A stretch of DNA of 64,000 nt, from assembly GCA_019454045.1 (NCBI GenBank), contig SKCR01038933.1, forward strand, positions 1 to 64,000, in the 5' to 3' direction. The notes beneath the pieces were generated by a model, which had not been told where the DNA came from, searched no databases, and saw only the letters and a program-made list of their open reading frames with translations. Source of the DNA: Zanthoxylum bungeanum. Taxonomy: Eukaryota; Streptophyta; Magnoliopsida; Sapindales; Rutaceae. Numbering within the stretch: the stretch's first letter is position 1; every line of letters starts with the position of its first letter. The translations under genes and the position numbers were made by a program. Below, piece after piece: positions 44,340 to 56,753 of the stretch.

Positions 44340-47262
44340 TGATTTGAATAAAAACTTGCATAATTTTATTACTGAAAGAAAAAAGATTACAAGAAAAATT
44401 AAACACACAAGATACTTCTTCTAAATTCTTCAAGAGAGAAAATGAAAGAAGCATAAAGAAAATGAGAGGTGTGCACCTCTATTTATAGTAGAAGTGTCAA
44501 TCCCTCAATTATTAATTACGACTTTCCAAATAAAATACAAACAATAAATTTTTACTAATTTTTTTTTTCTTTTTCCTTTTTTGACTTTTTTTTGTTGATA
44601 ATTTTGCAAATATTTCCAACTTTTATTATTTTTTTATCTTTTAATTTTTATTTTTTTTTATTTTTCTAATAATTAAAATGACATGCAACACACATTGGCT
44701 TCTTCACTAATTTTGACTTTGAAAACCTCAGAACTAGAAAATCTTGTAGCGTAAAGATGTAGATATTTGAGTATTCTTTCGTCTGGAACTAGAATTGCCT
44801 CAATCCGATATCGGAGTAATAAGTAATGGCCAAAATATGAAAATTGCGCAAAGTTTGAATTTCCGAAATTGTACAATAGTAGAATGCCCTTACAAGTTTC
44901 TGGCCTCCAAAATCCAAAGATCACGTCCATTTTTCTCGTTATGAATCAAAAGTATTATTACACATACATAAGAAATATGAATTGCAATAAAAATATATAA
45001 AACATAAATTTAATTATTCTTTCAAAAATATGCTAAATTAGGGGGATTAATTGTAACATCCCGAATTAATTTTAGAGCGTTTCCGTTAATTTTATTTTCG
45101 CGTGTGCAGTCACGTTTGAACACGAGGTCAATTGTTATTATGAATGAGGACTTTTATAGAAAAATTAATTAAAAGTCAACAAAAACAGAATTCAATGGAC
45201 CAAATTAACCCTAGAAGACTCTACAACACTCACACACACGTGTACACTTATAACACACACACGCTTAAATTAGACACACACGCACAGAAGGGGGAGATAG
45301 ATACACAACAGTAGCACACCCACGCACACGACAGAACAGGAAAGAAGAACAGAGCAAAAATTAAGAGAGAAAGGATGAGAGGGAAACCGAGCAAAAGAGA
45401 AGGAAGAAAGGCCGAAGGAAGAGAGAGAGAGAGACCGAGAAGGAGGGAACACACACAGTTCACGCATTGTACACAGAGAACACACACAGAGTCAGGGATG
45501 CACCCAGTTCGTAGATAAGGAAAATGGGAAGAAGCAGGGTGATAGAGAAGAGGTGAAGGACGAAAAGAAGAAGACAGGCCGAAAGAGAGAAGGCTAGGGC
45601 GAGGAAAAAGAAGAAGCCAGGCCGAGAGAGATGCAAATGGGTAAGTAGGTTGTGATCAGGATTTCCTTGAATTTAATCTAATTTTTGCTAAATAGACTTA
45701 GATTGAGATAGTATTTTGATAGTAGGATTATGTCTGTGATTATGTCATGAGTTATATTGGTAAATGAGTGAGAGTGTGCTATAGCCGAAATTATTAAGTG
45801 AGGAAAATGGGGGAATTTTGTGCTTTAATTGCCATTGATTTATGACTTTTGCCAATTTGAGGATTTAATTGTTAGAATAGTAATTAGGCCTATATAGTCA
45901 ACATACTGTGAAGGGAGGCGTAATTACTGTAATTGAGTGTTATGTGTTGCTTAAATTTAAGATTGAATAATTAGAAGGTGACTATGGCTCAGTGAAGCCG
46001 AATATGAAACACAAAGATATGGGATTTATAAGATTTATTTGAATTAATGAAGTATTGGTTTATGTTACTTTACTTGAGTAGGAATATATGAGTATAATAT
46101 TAGTTGTTGAAATACATAAGCCTATAAGGTCTTTGTTATCATCCTGTTTTAGTACGTTTATATTTGATGATGATGAGTTGGTAAAGATGGCTTAATTTTA
46201 TTACTGGGTTTGTTTAATGTTTTATACTTTTGATCGAATTAAAGTATTTTGACACATGGAAAGTGTTTTTGAAGTGATTGCAGAATTGTAGATTAGTTAG
46301 TTTCTTAAGGCTTAAATGAAAAATGGCTTTAGATATTACATGAATCGTGTGTGTGTCTTTGATTATTTGATTGTGATTTATATAGGATATGCTCTTCTTT
46401 TGGCCTCAATTAGTTCCCCGAATGGTCGTAGATTAAATACCCTCAAGGTTAAAATATAATGAAAAGTGAAAACAAATAGAATGTAAGAAAGATGACGTTC
46501 TTATTCTTACTAAGTATAAGCAAAGAAAACGATTTGATTAGAGTGACCTTGGATAGTCAGAATCTGTAAAGTAATAGTTTTGTGGTAGAAGAAGTTGAAT
46601 ACATAATAACAATGTAGTATATTGGGTAATTAGTAGAAATTAAATAAGTAAACTTGATTATTTAAAATGGATAAAAACTTGGGTAACACCATGTTATAAT
46701 AGGATTATTTGTATAAGTTTATAAATAGCAGGTTATGGAATCATCGAATTGGTATAAGTCATTTGTTAATGAGTGTATATATATGGATTAAGCGTATTTG
46801 TCTAAATACAAATATATGATATTGTTAAAAATACTTAAAAAGTTGTGACAGTTTATAATATGAAGAGCATGTGTGAGGTGTGATGTGTGCAAGTTCTATG
46901 ATTGAAATATGGGTTTATAAGAAAATAAGAAAATCAAGATGTAGTGTCTTTGGTTAATTATAGTTATGACTATTTATACGCACCATGTCTTTAAATGTAT
47001 GATTTTAAGGCATGGGTTGGTAAAGAACTGGAAAATCAGAATTGAATAAAATTGATGACGGGCCTATCAGTGAAGAAAGCAAGTGAATAAGCACAAACTT
47101 GAAGTTATTAATTAATGTTTTATAGTTATAAGATATAGTAGTGTTAATGTTTGTTAATTTAAGTATGTATAATGAAAATATTTAAGGAGTGAAATCCACA
47201 TATTATTAATGGGCAGAAATAAATCAACATATGCATGATTAGGGAAGTACAAGCATTAAAAA

Positions 47263-47296
<34 letters not shown>

Positions 47297-48328
47297 TATG
47301 TGTTATCCTTTGAAAGGGTTAAATAAAAGTTAAAAATGATTTTAAAGATTCAAAGTGTTTTTAAGAAAAAGTTTTCAGATATTTTTGAGCAAAGCGTATT
47401 TCAGAAAAGTGTTTTCTTCCAGATTTGAGATTTAAGTATAGTTTTATGTTTTCGGGGCATGAGGTAAAACCTCACCCTAGTATGTAACTATTATAGTTGG
47501 ATTTGACGGTTATATTCGCATGTGCACATGTGGAGGACTGAGGGGACGCCCTCAGATCCTCGAGCAGGACTAGGGGCTATATGGTCCCGAAATCCTGATT
47601 TCAGAGCTGGGTGGCTACACTGCAGTTGAGTTATGGTCCTGGGTGTAGAGCTCTACGTTGCAGTTGAGTATTGGTCCTGGACGTAGGGCACCACCAGCCT
47701 CAGAGATGCCGCAGTTGAGTTATGATCCTGGGCATCGAGTACACCCAGTTGAGTTATGGTCCTGGGTGCAGAGAGACGTCCAGTTGAGTTATGGTCCTGG
47801 ACGTAGACCGATTTTCAGTTTTCAGATTTTCAGTACACAGTTTTCAAAACATCAGTATATAGCTTTCAAAAGTCAGAATTTAGAAAACGGTTTTCAGAGA
47901 TACAAAATTCAGAGAAAGTTTTCAGTTTTCAAAGATACAGATTTCAGTTTTCAGAGACACAGATTTCAGACAGAAATATCATTTTCAAAGTACAGTTTTC
48001 AAAGAGATTTTCTGAAAAGAAAAAGTAAAATGAAGTTTCAATAAAAAGCTTTCAGAAAGAGTTTTTATAAACAAGATTTCAGAAAAATGTATTTCAGGAA
48101 AATGTCTTCATGCATAATAGGAGCATAGTATGGGTAAATAAGATTAGTTTATAAAGGTAGAACATATATCTTAGATATTACTGGAGTTACGTATAGTTTA
48201 TGTCAATACATGATAGTACTTTTTCTTACATCCATATGCATGTGTGATTGTATTGGTTTATGATTGATATTGATTTGAATTGTATGCTCTCATATGAGAA
48301 ACTCCTGCGAATGTAATGTACAATAATA

Positions 48329-48360
<32 letters not shown>

Positions 48361-49002
48361 CTGTTGATGATTGTTTAAGGAAAAAAAAAAAATTTATAGA
48401 TCCGATTTGATGATATTTCAATGTGATAAAAGAAAGATAACTATAGTAAAAGTCCGAATTAAAACTAGTGGAAGGGTAAGTAGGAAAGTAATAAGATATC
48501 AGAGTAGCGCGGCGAAAGCAAGTGTTTTGAGTTCTTGCAGGTTGATGGCCTGATCGGTCGACTACAAATACCAGAGCTTGAGAAGCCGGATAGCAGCATT
48601 GCAGTCAGCCAGTCACCAGGTCTTGGGAAGTTTCAGAAGTCAAGTTGTTATTTATATTTGTACAAGTTTTAAGTTTGTATAAGAGTGATTGTAAAAGTTT
48701 TTATATATATATACGTATTTTCCGGCACGGAGCCCCGTTGGATTTGTCTTGAGTTGCTTATTTTAGCAATATTTTGTGTCTGGGCCCTATAGGTTGTATT
48801 GTGGTGCTGGACCTTGATCCAGGTTGCATGATTTTTAGAAAAGGTCATGTCGAATTTTCGACAAAGTCAGAGGCTTATGGAGACAGGATTAGCCTGTCTC
48901 CTGCCGGTAGCATCCTGGCTTAGGCGGGATGTTACATTAATGAAACTACAAGTGAAATGATTAATTTTTATTTTAATAAATGTACACTTTTAGTGTTCAT
49001 CA
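44340..49002 (-). repeat. 0.77-kb LTR (minus strand) split by solo LTR G2
   Basis: It starts TGATTTGAATAAAA and ends GTGTTCATCA, giving TGAT...ATCA termini; removing G2 and one TSD leaves about 773 bases. On the minus strand it has a TATA-like CTATAAATAGAGGTGCACACC (44478-44498, reverse) and AATAAAA. No matching flanking duplication was found and no clear PPT or PBS is seen beside it, so the element type is unknown and the right boundary is approximate. Confidence 0.5.
45052..48936 (+). repeat. Solo LTR of a Tekay/Del-like Ty3/gypsy element (G2, 3885 bp)
   Basis: It starts TGTAACATCCCG and ends CGGGATGTTACA, with the 5-bp target duplication TTAAT at 45047-45051 and 48937-48941. No internal region is present. 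It contains GA- and CA-rich sequence at 45220-45500, an (AT)n tract near 47268-47293, five GTTGAGTTATGGTCCTGG-type repeats (47623-47800), a (TA)n tract near 48335-48360, and the terminal blocks shared with G1 and G3 (GTTCTTGCAGGTTG, GCCGGATAGCAGC, CACGGAGCCC). Orientation follows the shared blocks and is assumed. Confidence 0.9.
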
Positions 49003-49413
49003 GTAATAATAATATATATAGTACAATTCAAAAGAATTAAGATAAAATAAATAGAAAATAAAAAAATCACACAAATTCGGATGCTGCAAACAAAAATTAC
49101 GTAGACATATTTGGAACTTCATATTATCTTTAAAAAAATATTTATTTGATTTAGAACTTCAAGTTTTGATCTTATATTTTTTATTTAGAACATCAGGTTC
49201 TAAAAGGGAATTTATATTTCAGAACTTTAATTTTGATTGACAAGATTAATATTTAGAACTTCAAATTAGAACTACAAATTCTAAATTTAACATTAAAATT
49301 TAGAACTCCAGGTTCTGAATTAGAACTAAATATTCTAATTTTGAATTTGAAATTCAGAATTCTAAGTTTTGAAATAAAACTACTGATTCTAATTAAGCAG
49401 CCTTACAATTATG
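49003..49413. other. AT-rich region with AGAACTTCAGGTTCT-like repeats
   Basis: There is no gene. Several imperfect copies of TTTAGAACTTCAGGTTCT, itself nearly palindromic (AGAAC/GTTCT), lie at about 49140-49390. It may be internal sequence of the element owning the LTR at 44340-49002. Confidence 0.45.
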
Positions 49414-49421
49414 CCTTTTTT

Positions 49422-50573
49422 TAGGGGTGTGCATCGGTTCCGGTTCGAACCGAAACCGATTGGAACCGACCCTCTTTTTAGGGTAAATAACAGGAACCGA
49501 TTCGTTTAGGGCCTGTTCCGGTTCTAAAAATATTGAACCGAATTTAAGCGGTCCGGTTCCGGTTCTATAATGATAAGAACCGGAACCGAACCATTTACCC
49601 GGAACCGGTTTTGGAACTGATTTTGAAATAGTTTCACACATTAAACATCGTCGTTTCAAGGCAATATAAATCTCAAATTATGTCTCTGACTCGCTCTCAG
49701 TCTCTCTCAATCTCGATATCTCTCTGACTCTCAAACCCTAGCTTTACTGCCTCTCTCGTGCTGACCCTCTCTCTTTCGCTGCCTTTTTTTCATCGGCATT
49801 TCTCACTGGCTCACTCTCTGTCTTTGAAGCAGCTATGCCCTCTTTGTCTCGGTATCGCCATAGCTGGTAAGCTGACCTCTGGAATAATGAATATTAGCTC
49901 TGTTTGCACTTGTTTGTTGAATTCAACCCAAATATAACAAATACTCATTGAATTCGAGACATTTATTTTATTATTAGTTAGTGTATAGCTGATTTTTGGC
50001 TTGGAACAAGCTTACTGTTGTTGAGAGGAGCAAGGGTCTGCATAAATAGTATAATTCATATCCTAACTTTTTGTGTTTGTTATAACATTTTAATAATTTA
50101 ATGATCTTTATGATTGATTTTAATGGAGAGGGAAATTTAGTTGATATACTGTGAAATAAATAATTTATTTGTAGGATTGATGTTATCATACCTCCCTGGA
50201 ATGATAATATGAATATACTAGAAGGTTTCATCCATATTTTTTTATGCATCGGTTTCTTTATTTTCTAGATATAGCTATTGCGTGAGTTGTGTTCAATTCT
50301 GAGCTTCGTTATGTGTCATTATGAATTTTTATTGTTCAAATTATAAGTTGGATCAGTCGGCACTATTCTAATTTTCAATTGTTTGGTACCTTGCTCTGGT
50401 TTCCCTTGATCAGTTTTGCTAATATTTTATTGTGTTTTATGTCTGTTTTGATTCGATAAATAGGATAAACCGGAATCGGACTGGAACCGAATTGGAACCG
50501 ATAAATAGGGTACCCTATTTAATTGGGTAGATTCCAGTTCCACTTAATTATGAATCGATTTTGCTCATCCCTA
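49422..50573. mobile_element. Non-autonomous hAT element (1152 bp) with gene-like insert
   Basis: The ends TAGGGGTGTGCA and, inverted, TAGGGATGAGCA agree at 10 of 12 bases. The target duplication CCTTTTTT is at 49414-49421 and 50574-50581. Subterminal GGTTCCGGTTCGAACCG-type repeats are present at both ends. The interior 49680-49870 is CT-rich with AAACCCTAGC and ends CCATAGCTGGTAAG, resembling a plant 5' UTR or first exon with a splice donor. No transposase is seen. Confidence 0.88.
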
Positions 50574-50690
50574 CCTTTTTTTTAAAGAGCTAATGACATA
50601 ATCATCAAAGTCATTCAAAGCCATACACAATCGACTTTGGCGCATGATCGTGATGTGGCATAATCATCAAACTCATTAAAAAAAGGCTAT

Positions 50691-50980
50691 ATCACGAGAT
50701 CATCATCATCAAGCAGTGTACAAAGGCATGTCATCATGTCAAAAGACTGATCAACAAACAGTCTTTTGCGTTCATCATCAACAAATACAAATATTTTCAA
50801 ATTCACTTACGGATCTGAATTAGCTTCAAGCTTACATCACGAGATCATCATCATCAAGTAGCGCACAGAGGCATGTCATCATGTCGAATGACTGATCAAA
50901 AAACATTCTTTTTCGTTCATCATCAACAAATACAAATATTTTGAAATCCACTTACGGATCTGAATTGGCTTCAGGCCTAT
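50691..50980 (+). repeat. Two-copy 145-bp tandem repeat
   Basis: ATCACGAGATCATCATCATC starts at 50691 and 50836; both copies continue through GGCATGTCATCATGTC, TTCATCATCAACAAATACAA and CTTACGGATCTGAATT. A partial upstream copy (GATCGTGATGTGGCATAATC) is near 50646. Confidence 0.88.
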
Positions 50981-50987
50981 TTTGTGA

Positions 50988-51060
50988 TAATGATTCGGCT
51001 CTTAATTGGTTAGAGCGTCATGTTTATAACGTGTTATAAATTTTTATGTTGAATACTTTT
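50988..51060 (+). pseudogene. Degenerate tRNA-like sequence (tRNA-Ile-like), possibly from a SINE
   Basis: GGCTCTTAATTGGTTAGAGC forms a D-arm with a perfect GCTC/GAGC stem and an A-box-like sequence, followed by GTCATGTTTATAACGTG, an anticodon-arm-like stem CATG/CGTG with the loop TTTATAA. This resembles plant tRNA-Ile (AGCTCAGTTGGTTAGAGCGTC). The T arm (TGTTGAATAC) and acceptor stem do not form properly. Confidence 0.35.
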
Positions 51061-54000
51061 CACACTTTACATCAGAATGGGCATCAAAAATATATATTTC
51101 CGAGTAAGCCCTATGACAGGAGTCTGATTGCAATTTCACGACGGTCTGGATGTAAATTCCATAAACTTCTCTATATATACCTTTAAGTTTCAAGAAATTA
51201 CAAAAAATGGCACAAGCTCTCCACTCTCTCCACATAACCCCCCATCCCCAAAACACGTTTTGGACTAGCCATCGTCGCGTTGGTGGTCGGACTGTCTAGC
51301 GGGGTGCACTGGCCACCCCTCCGCCTTGTGGTGGCCGGCGGCAACCCCAGGTTGCGGGAAAACGGTGGAAATGAGGAAGATAGGCGCGAGTTGGATTTTC
51401 CTGATTCCGGCTCATCGCTTCATTTCACGGCCCGAGCCACTAGCCAAATCGAAACTCTAGGAGAGTACTACAAATTGGCGGTGACGAATTTTCCGTTCCT
51501 TGCCCGATTCGGATGAATAGTGACCTGCAGTGAATATTAGCTCCGATCAAAATTCTGTCGGTTCCAACGTGTTCGTAGGATCGTTTGGAGTCCGTATATG
51601 CCCTTGAAATCTCGGTAAGACCTCCCAGTAAAAATCTGCTAATTTCAAGTTTTCCGCTAAATATTCGGATGTATCCAATAGCTTTGTAGAGTAGCGTAAG
51701 GATATAAATTGAATTGTTTGGGTATGAATATAATGAAAATATATGTATTTGGTAGAATCCAATTGAAAACGAAACGAGTTTGGTCGATCCGATAGAATAT
51801 GCAAGTTTTCGATAAAAGTGGGTTTTAGCGTATAGTGATGTGTTTTGATTTTAACGATAGTTATGAGTTTTATATGATATTACGAACATTTTTGGATAAA
51901 TTCGGGTAGGTTCAGAGGGTTTGAAACCCTTTCGTAGCGTTTGCGGAAACGTTTTCGGAAGATTTTCCAAAAACACGTAAACCGAGAATTTAGGTGAACT
52001 AGTGACTTGGAGTAGTTTTTAATGGTGTTTTAAGATTATTGAAACTGAAAATATTGAAATCGGACTTGATTTGGTTGTCCTAGAAAGATCCGAAATTTTA
52101 TCGTAGTTAAGTCGAGTATACCGTAAATCATGATTTTGACGATATTTCGTTAATTGTTTTGACAGATTTGACTAGGACCTGGAGTGCTCGTGAAGTCAGG
52201 TAAGTAACTCATGCGATGAGTGCTTGAATAATTGATTGGTGTTTAATATATATATATATATATATATGATTGAAGTGTTTAGGATAAGGGAGAGAATAGA
52301 TAAGAGATATTCTTGAAAACAAAGTTCGAGGTTACACATGATTAGGATAATCGACCACCATAGGTATGGAACTTTGATATTGATATGATATGAAGTAAGC
52401 TATGGAATGAACTCAATATTTATGTGGATGTATGGATGTATGAAAGTGTAAGAATCGGTAACAATATGTATACGTATATGTAAATGTATGAGTATGTAAA
52501 AGTATATGTATAAGCATTTATAAGTATATGAACATGTATTTGTATCTGCATATGATATTAAGATATGTATAGGTTGGGTATACGGAATCGGTAAATGGAA
52601 CAAATAATGATTTCTAAATTGGTACAAGTTAAGCTCTTTGAATAGGAAAAGTATGTGTGTGAATTGATGTGTTTATGAATGAATATTTCTGATAAGAATT
52701 ATGGGAACAAAGTGTATTTGATTGATAAGTAAAAGATATGAAGATTGTTAAAGGTTATGGTTTCGGAATTCGAAGTAATAGGTATGTTTATATGTTTGAT
52801 GTATATACGTATGTATACCAGATGATAAGCAATGTTTGATATGTGCTTGTGTATATGAGATCGTGTGATGAGATTGTGTCACGTGATATGTGTGCATGTT
52901 TGTATGTTAATTGGTTAATAATCTCGTGTTGTAGTAGCTGAGCTGGTTAGGAATCCGTTCGGACGGCATTCATCTCATACCTATTCTAAAATAGGTAATG
53001 AGTCTCATACGAGCATCATATGTGTAAGCCAGCCATATATGTGTGTTGTTTGATTATGTGCTTTGTGATGTATTGGTTGTTATATATGCTTCGTGGTTGG
53101 TTGCACGATGATTGTATGTATGTCTGAGTGTATGTATCTGTATGATAGAACTCATAACATATATGGATAGTGTATGCTTACGTGAAATGAATGAATGATT
53201 TGAAAACTGATGTGAATATCAGATGTTTTAAAGTGTGTTTTCTAAGTTGTATTGGTATGTATGTATGTGTAAGAATTATAAGATTGTAGTTGCATGAATA
53301 TAAAAGAAATATGCTATTGTATGTGTAAATGCATATGAATCTTGAATGTCAAGCTATTGTAAGGTTACTATGATTAAAAAAAGTTAAAGAAAGTTTGTTT
53401 TGGTATTGAAGTAAGTTTATTTTGGTATAGAAGATAGTTTGTAATCGAATAGAAGGAAGTTTATTTGATTTACCGATTTGATGATATTTCAAAGATTTAT
53501 ATTTGTGATAAAAGTAAATATGTATGACTTCATGTTTTATGTGATTGAAGTGGACTTGATATTAAACGATATATTCTATGGTATTCGAGTTTTGCTTTGT
53601 ATGCTTTGGATGTTAGCTATTACATTAGCACATATGTAGATATGTATATATGAAAATTTGACATTGTTAAATATAAAGGACAATAACAAGTTAATAAAAT
53701 CTGAACTTGTAACGATTTAGTAATTCTGATAATCCGTTGATATATTTGACTTGTTTGTGTGTAATACTAGCATGGTTACTTACTGAATTTTCAAAACTCA
53801 CATCAAACAGTTTGCTAGTTTTGCAGGTTGGCTTCAAGATTGGTCAACCACGACAACTTTGGAAGTCATGCTCGAGAAGCGAATCACCCAAGCGGCCGTC
53901 ACCCCCGCAAGTGTCTAGGGAAGAGTTTTAGAGGTCTAGGATTTGTTATCAGTATTTTATTTGTCGTGCTGAGTACACTGCTTGTATATACATTAAGTAA

Positions 54001-54280
54001 ATATTTTGATTGCTTATGAAGCTATGGGCAAGGAGCCCTTGAGTGTTGATAGATGATATGGGCACGGAGCCCTTAGGTGATGATTTTGATGTGTTTGTGT
54101 GGACCTGAGGTCTATTTTGATATATGATGTTTATTTCAGGTTCGTTTTGATGCTGGACTGAGATACAGGTTGTCAAGTTTTAGGATACATCATGCCGGAT
54201 TTTTGTAAATTTAGAGGCTTAGGGAGATGGGTCAATACTATCTCCTGCCGGTAGAATCCTGCCTCTGACGGGGTGTTACA
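51061..54280 (+). repeat. Tekay/Del-like LTR (G3), left boundary uncertain
   Basis: The right end CGGGGTGTTACA and blocks AGTTTTGCAGGTTGG (53816-53830), CACGGAGCCCTT (54063-54074), GGAGATGGGTC and TCTCCTGCCGGTAGAATCC parallel G1 and G2. No TGTAAC start or matching target duplication was found on the left, so it may be truncated. It contains an (AT)n tract at 52247-52268. A GC-rich patch at 51270-51440 (with an ORF 51280-51516) fits LTR sequence rather than a gene. Confidence 0.6.
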
Positions 54281-55735
54281 AATACCTTGTAAAGTTGCAT
54301 GCTTTTATTCTTATTTCTAAATTGAATTATAAATTATAAGAGATGTTGTTTATTTATGGAGAGAGATTATGTTAAGATTATTATCCCTAAGTAATGTGGG
54401 ATAAACCAAACTTGTAAATATTAAAGTGAGGGATCACATTATGTACAACAATAAATGATTTCTTTTATAGTTAAATATTTTATCTTTAGTGATTTTATCC
54501 CAATTTTAGTACAAATATCATTTCTCCTTGAGCTCTTAGGTTTTTGAAAGATTTTGATGTTGAGAGAGGGTCGCAGTGTGTAGAGAGAGGATATGATTCC
54601 ATTGAATATAATTTTGGCATTTTAATGGATTTATGGAGTAGAATTATTTATTTTTTAAATTTGATAATTGGGTCTCCTGCGAAAATGTGGGGTCTGAGTT
54701 TTATTTTAGGGTGCAAATCACCCTACCCCCTATAACAAAATGTGTTTTGGGACATAAACTAGACATGTGATTCGACTTAAGTTTGGACTAATCAAACCAA
54801 GATCTCGTGGCTTTTTTTTTAAAGCTAATATTCAGTTAAACCAACATTGACATTGTACTGCCTTTTCTAATTGTGGTTATGTTTCCATAAGTTAAACCAA
54901 CATTGACCACTGAAAAGACAACATTAACGGGCAAACTTGTCCTTCTGGGGTTCAATATTTGCCAATATGTCCAAATAGTAACACTTCCAAAAGAAAATGG
55001 AGGAGACTTGATTGGTCATTACACGAGTTACATTATAATTATTCAATCATCTTCTTTAGATGCGCTACACCATATAATTTTTTAACATACTGACTATTCT
55101 TTACTATTTAAATGGATATTCCATTTTCGTAACAAGAAAAGATCAGGAGATAAAGTTGGTATTAATTTTGTAAATAATAATAATAATAATCAACATCATA
55201 ATATGGGAATATGTTCCTGCTCTATAATTTTAGAATTATTACTCGTGTTTGGTACAATAGAATGAATCACACCATAAAATGAACATTCTATAAAGATTCT
55301 ACATTCAAATGTTTGGTAGAAGAGAAGAGAATAAACTAAAATTGAAAGTTCTGTTAAACAGAAAGATAATTTGATTACTTACAGAATTAAGAAACATATA
55401 TAGGTCTGTTCTTCCACCACTTTCACCTTCCATGATCATTAAGATTCCAAACCCTCAGAATAAAGTACAAAGATGAATTCCACTTATCATTCTAAAGCTC
55501 AATCTATCATGTTCCTTCAATGCCTAAATTTCTGCATATACATCTGACAAACCAACCAACAAAAAAAAAAAATTAGTAAAAGGTTTTACAAAAGAAAGAG
55601 GGAACATGTGCGTTCATAACAAACATAAAAATCAACAGAAAAAATAAAATAAAATGAAAATTGAGTCATCCACACATAATTAGGCATGAACACGGTTACG
55701 TTATAATTATTCAATCATTTTCTTTAGATGCACTA
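54281..55735. other. Unassigned AT-rich region with a 60-bp direct repeat
   Basis: There is no gene. A segment with TTATAATTATTCAATCATYT and TCTTTAGATGCRCTACACCA occurs at about 55030-55080 and again at about 55700-55745, enclosing about 670 bases. Nothing else is recognised. Confidence 0.4.
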
Positions 55736-56753
55736 CACCATATAAATTGCTGGTGGGTTTTACTCCGAGAAAGGTTCGAGTATCGAGGAAAGGTAGGAAG
55801 TAGATTATACTTAACCAAAAGTGGATGACAAAGGCCCAATTGTTCAGAAAGAGATGAGATTTTTACAGAGAGACCTGACCCAGTGGTTAAGAGGAGTTCT
55901 CCCGAGAACAAAAGAATCATGAAGGATGAAACAAGTTGAAATACTGATCCGACCACCAGAAGAGTGTTGATTTTGGGTTTCCTGAGAATGTATAGGGACC
56001 GACCCGATGAGGAAATTGTCGAAATGTTTGGGAAGAGTTAGAGGAGGCTTTGATTAGTATCATCTGTCTCGATATGTCGACCCAAGAAACGAAGATGGGA
56101 TCACAGGCCGATCAGTACTAAGGTCGTGTGATGTACGCCCTAAGTAAGAAGGTGTGCTTCTAGAAAGCTAATTCTGACTGTGGAAAAGCAACGGTTCTCA
56201 TTGGAAGTAGCTCTGCTAGCTGTCATAGGCCGGTGCAATGGCACAATAGTGGAAGAGTAGAGCTATTGTAGGTCGCTAGAGGCCGTCATAGGCTAGTGCA
56301 GTTGCAGAGAAATAGGTTGATCTGATTGGCCAGATGATGGGTGATTTGAGTGAGTTATGGCTACAATGATGGGTAAGTGACATGGGATGATGTCAGAGGC
56401 GGTGGAATAGTGAATTTGGAAGCATTTATAAAGGGCTTGAAGTCTCCGATTCAAGGGATAGTAAATTTTACATCTCACAGCTTATCAAAACGAGAATTCA
56501 AGAACTAGAGATAAAAAGAAAAAACGGATCGGTTATCCGACCATTTGAGAGAATTGTAACGGGCTTGTGTAAGACCTAAGGTGTTCGATCACTTTGTGAG
56601 TTCATTTCCATATCTATTGCTAGGATCGGTCTTGACCCCGAAAAGTAATAAAATATCCATCTTTCTCCTGTGGACATAGATTGGAGACACTCTCCGCCGA
56701 ACCACATAAACTCTGTGATTTATCTATTTGCTTTCTAATTTTGCTTTGGTTCC
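55736..56753 (+). repeat. Possible LTR fragment of unknown family
   Basis: The right part (56420-56753) has promoter- and terminator-like features of plant LTRs: CATTTATAAAGGGC (56425-56438), GTAATAAAATATCC and CGCCGAACCACATAAACTCT, resembling the R/U5 end of copia LTRs. Minus-strand element E is inserted at 56754. The left part has two GTCATAGGCYRGTGCA motifs (about 56221 and 56284). No coding sequence is recognised. Confidence 0.35.

Noticed and set aside
45248..45487. Minus-strand Cys/Leu/Ser-rich ORFs in LTR G2
   Set aside because: Complement of GA- and CA-rich simple sequence inside a non-coding LTR.
51280..51516. GC-rich plus-strand ORF resembling a host exon
   Set aside because: It lies within the LTR-like G3 segment, has no recognised domain and no second exon; GC-rich patches with genomic-looking ORFs are common in such LTRs.
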